Source: an uncultured Bacillota bacterium (GTDB lineage Bacteria; Bacillota; Clostridia; Peptostreptococcales; Anaerovoracaceae). Taken from it: a stretch of 10,436 bases of DNA. Under the pieces are notes generated by a model. It searched no databases and was not told where the DNA came from. It saw nothing but the letters and a program-made list of their open reading frames with translations. Position 1 is the stretch's first letter, and every line of letters begins with the position of its first letter. The stretch covers positions 1-10,436 of the forward strand of contig CAMYWZ010000015.1 of assembly GCA_947302945.1 (NCBI GenBank), read 5' to 3'. Below, piece after piece: positions 6,198-10,436 of this stretch. Made by a program: the position numbers and the translations under genes.

Positions 6198-6944
6198 TCA
6201 AATCAGCAGTTTCTTGAGTCCTTCGATCTCCGCGTCCGTAAGACGGCGGCAGGTGCCCGGTCTGGTCCTTCCGAGCCTTATGTTTCCTATGGCTGTGCGC
6301 TCAAGCTGAAGGACCCTGTGGCCTGCGGCCGCGAACATCCTCCTGACCTGGCGGTTTTTCCCTTCGCTGATGGTTATCTCGACAAGGCTCTGGGAGGCGT
6401 TCTCTTCTATGACGTTTACCTCCGCCGGCTTTGTCTTATACTTTCTGACGGCGCCGCTCTCGGCGTTCTTTACGGGAAGCTCTATCTCTATGCCGTTTCT
6501 GAGCTCCGCAAGATGCTCTTTGGTGAGCCTTCCGCCTATCCTGGCCATGTAGGTCTTTTTGATCTTCTGTTTCGGATCCGCGATGCGGCTTGCCATATCT
6601 CCGTCGTTGGTGAGGAGCAGAAGGCCCGAGGTGTCGTAATCCAGGCGCCCTACTGGGTATACCCGGACTTCCACGTCAGCAAGGAACTGCATGACGGTGG
6701 GGCGGCCTTTGTCGTCGCTTAAGGTGGTGACGCAGCCGGCAGGTTTGTTGAGCGCGTACCAGCAGGTCTTTTCCGCGGCGGGGAGGGGTTTTCCGTCCAC
6801 CATAACGACGTCCCCCGGCTGTATGTCGCAGCCCGGGCTTGTCATTACAGCTCCGTTTACGCGTACTCTTCCGGCGGCTATCATCTCGTCCGCCTTGCGG
6901 CGGCTGGCAATGCCGGAGGCAGCGATGTACTTGTTGATCCTCAT
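6198..6944 (-). CDS. rluB: rRNA pseudouridine synthase, RsuA/RluB family
   Basis: A 248-residue RNA-modifying enzyme that isomerises a uridine of ribosomal RNA to pseudouridine. An N-terminal S4 RNA-binding domain (MRINKYIAASGIASRRKAD, residues 1-19 on, to about 50) precedes the catalytic domain. That domain shows NKPAG (66-70), the motif GRLDYDTSGLLLLTNDG (99-115) with catalytic Asp102, KTYMARIGG, and the SEGKNRQVRRMFAAAGH motif of this family. All catalytic elements are intact. The family includes RluB and RluE (23S) and RsuA (16S); as the single-copy Firmicute form it is usually called RluB, but the exact target cannot be read from sequence. AGAGGA (6955-6950) precedes the ATG. Its TGA overlaps the ribosome site of the downstream gene, suggesting coupling. 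Confidence 0.92.
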   Translation of the reverse strand: MRINKYIAASGIASRRKADEMIAAGRVRVNGAVMTSPGCDIQPGDVVMVDGKPLPAAEKTCWYALNKPAGCVTTLSDDKGRPTVMQFLADVEVRVYPVGRLDYDTSGLLLLTNDGDMASRIADPKQKIKKTYMARIGGRLTKEHLAELRNGIEIELPVKNAESGAVRKYKTKPAEVNVIEENASQSLVEITISEGKNRQVRRMFAAAGHRVLQLERTAIGNIRLGRTRPGTCRRLTDAEIEGLKKLLI

Positions 6945-6974
6945 GCCTGTCCTCTGCCCTGTTCTTTCCGTCCT

Positions 6975-7003
6975 ATTTTACCACATACAGGAGCTTTTGT
7001 GCA
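6975..7003 (-). promoter_or_regulatory. rluB: Candidate promoter for the rluB unit
   Basis: On the minus strand TAAAAT (6980-6975) is preceded by TGG, an extended -10. A 17-nt spacer separates it from TGCACA, which matches the -35 consensus at 4 of 6 positions. Transcription would begin near 6968, leaving a short leader before the ATG at 6944. No other promoter-like site is nearer to the gene. Confidence 0.45.
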
Positions 7004-7426
7004 TGATTTGCAGAAAGAAAAAATAAAGCGCGCCCGCGCGAAAAATAAGTGATTTTCACGGATTTTATTTTTTTAACAGGGTTTTGCGAGGGAAAAAACA
7101 TTCTGTGGAAAACTTGTGGGTTGACGAAACTTGCAATTCGTGAAACACCAGTGATTTCAAGGCTTCCCGGGTTTTAAAGTTTTCCACAGCAGCCGGTGGA
7201 AAACAGTGAAAAAAGCGCTGGCAGAAACTTGAAAAAAGCCGCAAAAGCTTGTTTTTGCATAGGGTTTTCCGCCTGTTGAAAACTTTTCGCGAACAAAAAA
7301 ATGTCCCTTCCGCTGTTGACATAATCCTTACGCGAAATAAGTTTTTTTTTCGGAAAACAGCGCTCCGAGGCGAGATTTTTTATGCCCAAAAGCACAAAAA
7401 ACGTCACTCATAAAGGAGCGTTTTTC
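7004..7426. other. AT-rich intergenic region with DnaA-box-like motifs
   Basis: About 420 bp without a believable gene; small frames here have no ribosome site, family resemblance or composition like the neighbours. Long A and T runs alternate with the motif GGAAAAC or TGAAAAC in both orientations (near 7107, 7179, 7196, 7264, 7278, 7351 and 7432). TGTGGAAAA (7104-7112) and TTTTCCACA (7180-7188) match the Firmicute DnaA-box consensus TTWTNCACA, and 7195-7203 is one base off. GTTTTCCAC (7179-7187) and GTGGAAAAC (7196-7204) form a perfect 9-bp inverted repeat, and GTTTTC/GAAAAC (7264-7269, 7278-7283) a second, weaker one. The role is unknown. No dnaA, dnaN or other origin-linked gene is in view. 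Confidence 0.5.
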
Positions 7427-7455
7427 TTGACTGAAAACCCCTTTGATGCTACAAT
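7427..7455 (+). promoter_or_regulatory. pyrR: Sigma-A promoter of pyrR-uraA
   Basis: TTGACT (7427-7432) and TACAAT (7450-7455) are separated by exactly 17 bp, each one mismatch from the consensus. Transcription would start near 7462, just before the leader RNA described separately, giving about 110 nt of untranslated RNA before pyrR. Confidence 0.85.
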
Positions 7456-7470
7456 CATAGCGTCATAATA

Positions 7471-8121
<651 letters not shown>

Positions 8122-8135
8122 AAGGAGATATCACA

Positions 8136-9473
8136 ATGGGTAAAAATGAAGAGGCGATCTACGACGCCAAAACACTCGGGACAGGCAAGATGCTCGTCCT
8201 CGGCCTCCAGCACATGTTCGCCATGTTCGGAGCCACAGTACTTGTACCCATCATCACAGGTCTGAGCGTTTCCACGACGCTGCTGTTTGCAGGAATAGCC
8301 ACGCTGTTCATGCACCTGGTCACAAAAGGAAAGGTCCCTGTATTCCTCGGTTCTTCCTTCGCCTTCCTCGGCGGCTACGCGGCTGTTAAGGAAATGGCTG
8401 TCAACAAGGGAATGACTGCGGCAGAGGGTCTTCCGTATGCAGGCGTAGGCATTGCGTGCGCCGGCCTTCTCTACCTCGTCCTTGCCCTCATATGCAAGGC
8501 AGTAGGCGCCGGAAAAGTAATGCGCTTCTTCCCGCCGATAGTTACCGGCCCGATAATCATCTGCGTAGGACTTCACCTTGCACCTTCCGCTATCGATAAC
8601 TGCAACCAGAACTGGTGGATAGCGCTCGTAGCCATAGTTGTCGTCATAGTCTGCAACATCTGGGGCAAGGGCATGATCAAGATCATCCCCATCCTTCTCG
8701 GTGTTCTGGCTTCCTATATAGTTGCCGCAGTTACCGGAAACGTAGACTTCTCCGCTGTTAAGGAAGCTGCCTGGATAGGCCTTCCCATAGTCAAGGAAAA
8801 CACAGTCTTCGCCCTGTTCGGCGGAGCTGACAGCGGCCTCATCATATCCGCTATAATCACCATAGTTCCGCTGGCTGTTGCTACCATGATGGAGCACGTG
8901 GGCGACATCTCCGCTATCGGCGGAACGATAGGCAAAGACCTCATCGCAGACCCCGGCCTTCACAGGACACTGATCGGAGACGGTGTCGGCACCACTATCG
9001 CAGCCATATTCGGAGCTCCCGCAAACACCACCTACGGCGAGAACACAGGCGTCCTTGCGCTCACAAAAGTGTTTGACCCGCTCGTCATCCGCATTGCCGC
9101 GATCTTCGCGATAATCCTTTCCTTCTGCCCGAAGTTTGCCGCAATAATCACTGCAATGCCGGCAGCAACGATCGGCGGCGTTTCCATCATACTCTACGGT
9201 ATGATCGCAGCCATCGGAGTCCGCAACGTTGTTGAGAACCAGGTAGATTTCCAGAAGAGCAGGAACGTCATCATCGCAGCTCTCATACTCTGCCTGTGCA
9301 TCGGTATCGAGTATTCCGCAAAGGGAAGCATTATGATCGGTTCGGTAAGCCTCTCCGGTCTTGCCATCGCTTCCATCGTCGGCCTGGTGCTCAATGCCAT
9401 CCTTCCCGGCAAGGACTACAGTTTTGCAGAGAACCCCAACGACAAGCTCTCCGGTTCCCTCGGAAAGTATTGA
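8136..9473 (+). CDS. uraA: Uracil permease (NCS2 family, UraA/PyrP)
   Basis: A 445-residue membrane protein of the nucleobase-ascorbate (NCS2) family that imports uracil, probably with protons. The ATG at 8136 is chosen because AAAGGAG (8121-8127) precedes it; an in-frame TTG at 8097 lies inside pyrR. Family features: LGLQHMFAMFGATVLVP in the first helix (22-38), LGSSFAF (71-77), ATMMEHVGDISAIGG (249-263) and GAPANTTYGENTGVLALT (293-310). Glu253 and Glu302 are 49 residues apart, as are the uracil-binding Glu241 and Glu290 of E. coli UraA; the position of E. coli His245 is Asp257 here. About 14 hydrophobic segments are expected for the fold. Co-transcribed with pyrR, it is under the same attenuator, and supplies the uracil that PyrR senses as UMP. 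Confidence 0.95.
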   Translation: MGKNEEAIYDAKTLGTGKMLVLGLQHMFAMFGATVLVPIITGLSVSTTLLFAGIATLFMHLVTKGKVPVFLGSSFAFLGGYAAVKEMAVNKGMTAAEGLPYAGVGIACAGLLYLVLALICKAVGAGKVMRFFPPIVTGPIIICVGLHLAPSAIDNCNQNWWIALVAIVVVIVCNIWGKGMIKIIPILLGVLASYIVAAVTGNVDFSAVKEAAWIGLPIVKENTVFALFGGADSGLIISAIITIVPLAVATMMEHVGDISAIGGTIGKDLIADPGLHRTLIGDGVGTTIAAIFGAPANTTYGENTGVLALTKVFDPLVIRIAAIFAIILSFCPKFAAIITAMPAATIGGVSIILYGMIAAIGVRNVVENQVDFQKSRNVIIAALILCLCIGIEYSAKGSIMIGSVSLSGLAIASIVGLVLNAILPGKDYSFAENPNDKLSGSLGKY

Positions 9474-9484
9474 TCGCACCGCAG

Positions 9485-9532
9485 AGGCCTCATCCGGCGC
9501 TTTGCGCCACCTTCCCCTGAAGGGGAAGGCTT
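9485..9532. repeat. Dispersed double-hairpin repeat (Clostridia-type)
   Basis: Two adjacent stems: GGCGC/GCGCC around TTT (9496-9508), then CCTTCCCC (9510-9517) with GGGGAAGG (9522-9529) around TGAA. The string CCTCATCCGGCG...CCACCTTCCCC resembles a repeat I have seen between genes in many gut Clostridia. It sits 11 nt after the permease stop and could stabilise the mRNA end. Family membership is from memory. Confidence 0.55.
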
Positions 9533-9547
9533 AAGAAGTATTTTAAA

Positions 9548-9577
9548 AGGCGGATCCATCAGGGTCCGCCTGTTTTA
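9548..9577. terminator. Bidirectional Rho-independent terminator
   Basis: AGGCGGATCC (9548-9557) pairs with GGGTCCGCCT (9562-9571), 10 bp with one G-U pair and the loop ATCA, followed by GTTTTATT. On the minus strand the same stem is followed by TTTTAAAAT. It can therefore end the pyrR-uraA transcript and that of the minus-strand gene whose stop is at 9627. Confidence 0.85.
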
Positions 9578-9626
9578 TTGTCATGGTTCGGAGGTTCTTC
9601 GCCTCGCCCGCGGTTTTGCCAAATGA

Positions 9627-10436
9627 TCAGTAGAAGCCCAAATTGAATACATGATCATCTATGAAACCATCAGCTGCCATAAACTCAGCTGCATATGTTC
9701 CTGCGCACCCTCCGCCAATAAAATAATTACAGTGTGCCAATATGTTTATTGATGATAAGTACTCCAATCCTTTGAGGTACGCATCATTTTTTCTGTCAAA
9801 AGATACTTCAGAAATACCGGTCGTTTTATAATCGATGCCTAAGCCATCATAGTATTTCCTTTGATTTGTTATCACCATTCCATTCCATTTTTCCCTGAAC
9901 ACAGCTTCTGCTCTATACTCATCGGTAGCAATGTATATGGAATCACAATTATACTTTTCTATGTATTCATTTACTTTATCAGCTAATACCTCTATTGTCG
10001 GCTGAACGGGGTGCCCCTTCGGTTTTAATGCTGTATAATCTGTGCCTCTGTATAAAACACCGATCACGTTTTTATTGGCTATCAGCTCCAGTTCTTTATT
10101 CAAATAGTCATTAACTGAATGATTTGGGTGAATAAAATCTCTGAATATGTTTCTGTACAGGGTATACTCAGCCTTGTTGTTTAATGAAGTAATAAATGGC
10201 GTCCTGTGCGGAAGAAATACCGGTGAGCTGTATCGAATCCTGGCGCCTTCAGGAATATCCTCGATCCCGACCCCCATGGGCTGCAGGAAGTATTTTTCCC
10301 AGGAATTGACCTTGCCTTCCTCGTCTTTTTCCTGATAAATATTAGGATAGGATTTCATGTCAATTACAGGGATATAGCCATTGTTCACAGCATATGCGAT
10401 AAAAGATAAGTACACGCACAGATGAGTCGCTAAGCC
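9627..10436 (-). CDS. Probable glycosyltransferase, 5'-truncated by window edge
   Basis: The frame is open to the window end, so about 269 C-terminal residues are visible and the start lies outside. The GTG at 10415 is not a credible start because the upstream codons (GLATHLC) read on into it. Visible stretches, counted from the window edge: GYIPVIDMKSYPNIYQ (about 20-35), NSWEKYFLQPMG, FIHPNHSVNDYL, VIGVLYRGTDYTALKPKGHPVQP (about 124-146), DSIYIATDEYRAEAVFREKW, and HCNYFIGGGCAGTYAAEF near the end. The RGTDY stretch followed by an acidic IATDE segment recalls fucosyltransferase-like GT-B enzymes found in surface-polysaccharide clusters; this is a resemblance, not an assignment. No membrane segment is seen. 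Base composition is clearly more AT-rich than the other genes here, suggesting horizontal acquisition and perhaps the edge of a polysaccharide locus. Confidence 0.55.
   Translation of the reverse strand, partial: GLATHLCVYLSFIAYAVNNGYIPVIDMKSYPNIYQEKDEEGKVNSWEKYFLQPMGVGIEDIPEGARIRYSSPVFLPHRTPFITSLNNKAEYTLYRNIFRDFIHPNHSVNDYLNKELELIANKNVIGVLYRGTDYTALKPKGHPVQPTIEVLADKVNEYIEKYNCDSIYIATDEYRAEAVFREKWNGMVITNQRKYYDGLGIDYKTTGISEVSFDRKNDAYLKGLEYLSSINILAHCNYFIGGGCAGTYAAEFMAADGFIDDHVFNLGFY

Noticed and set aside
5698..6722. Plus-strand open frames over the DUF and rluB genes
   Set aside because: They are shadows of the two minus-strand genes, which carry the family motifs and start sites.
7028..7040. 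GC-rich GCGCGCCCGCGCG hairpin as a terminator
   Set aside because: The stem is only about 4 bp with a small loop, and no gene ends there on either strand.
7316..7321. TTGACA as a -35 element in the AT-rich gap
   Set aside because: No acceptable -10 hexamer lies 16-18 bp downstream; the promoter at 7427-7455 is much better.
7065..7407. Two small minus-strand frames (85 and 77 codons) in the AT-rich gap
   Set aside because: Low-complexity Phe/Lys/Leu-rich translations with no ribosome site or family resemblance.
7004..7426. Chromosomal replication origin
   Set aside because: Only two exact DnaA-box matches and no dnaA, dnaN, rpmH or similar genes nearby; kept as a finding, not called as an origin.

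Overview
The window looks like chromosomal DNA from a GC-rich member of the Firmicutes, most likely class Clostridia. The reasons are a PyrR-type RNA attenuator ahead of pyrR-uraA, strong AGGAGG ribosome sites, a Firmicute-type pyrimidine-nucleoside phosphorylase, and short hairpin repeats of a kind I recall from gut Clostridia. I cannot support a genus. Most genes are GC-rich by eye yet use ATA (Ile) and AGG (Arg) freely. The theme is pyrimidine salvage and its control.

Layout. 1-105: a 60-bp palindromic repeat, then one arm of an inverted repeat. 121-1467 (+): MATE-family efflux transporter, with the matching inverted-repeat arm just after its stop. 1551-5520 (+): a promoter and a tight five-gene run: cytidine deaminase, deoxyribose-phosphate aldolase, pyrimidine-nucleoside phosphorylase, a divergent uridine-kinase-like P-loop protein and a divergent thymidylate-synthase-family protein. 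It ends at a bidirectional terminator (5535-5566). 5596-6944 (-): a small conserved protein of unknown function and, upstream of it, an RsuA/RluB-type rRNA pseudouridine synthase. 6945-7426: an AT-rich non-coding stretch with DnaA-box-like motifs. 7427-9473 (+): promoter, PyrR attenuator leader, pyrR and a uracil permease. 9474-9626: a hairpin repeat and a bidirectional terminator. 9627-10436 (-): the 3' part of a lower-GC gene, probably a surface-polysaccharide glycosyltransferase, cut by the window edge.

How the genes work together. The first three operon genes form a classical catabolic route: cytidine or deoxycytidine is deaminated, the glycosidic bond is phosphorolysed, and deoxyribose-5-phosphate is cleaved to glyceraldehyde-3-phosphate and acetaldehyde. 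The next two belong to families that normally build nucleotides, but both carry substitutions or lack elements expected for the housekeeping function. This pair is the least explained and most interesting part of the window. The pyrR-uraA unit imports uracil and responds to UMP/UTP through a leader RNA whose three mutually exclusive hairpins can be read from the sequence. The leader's terminator also covers the apparent pyrR ribosome site.
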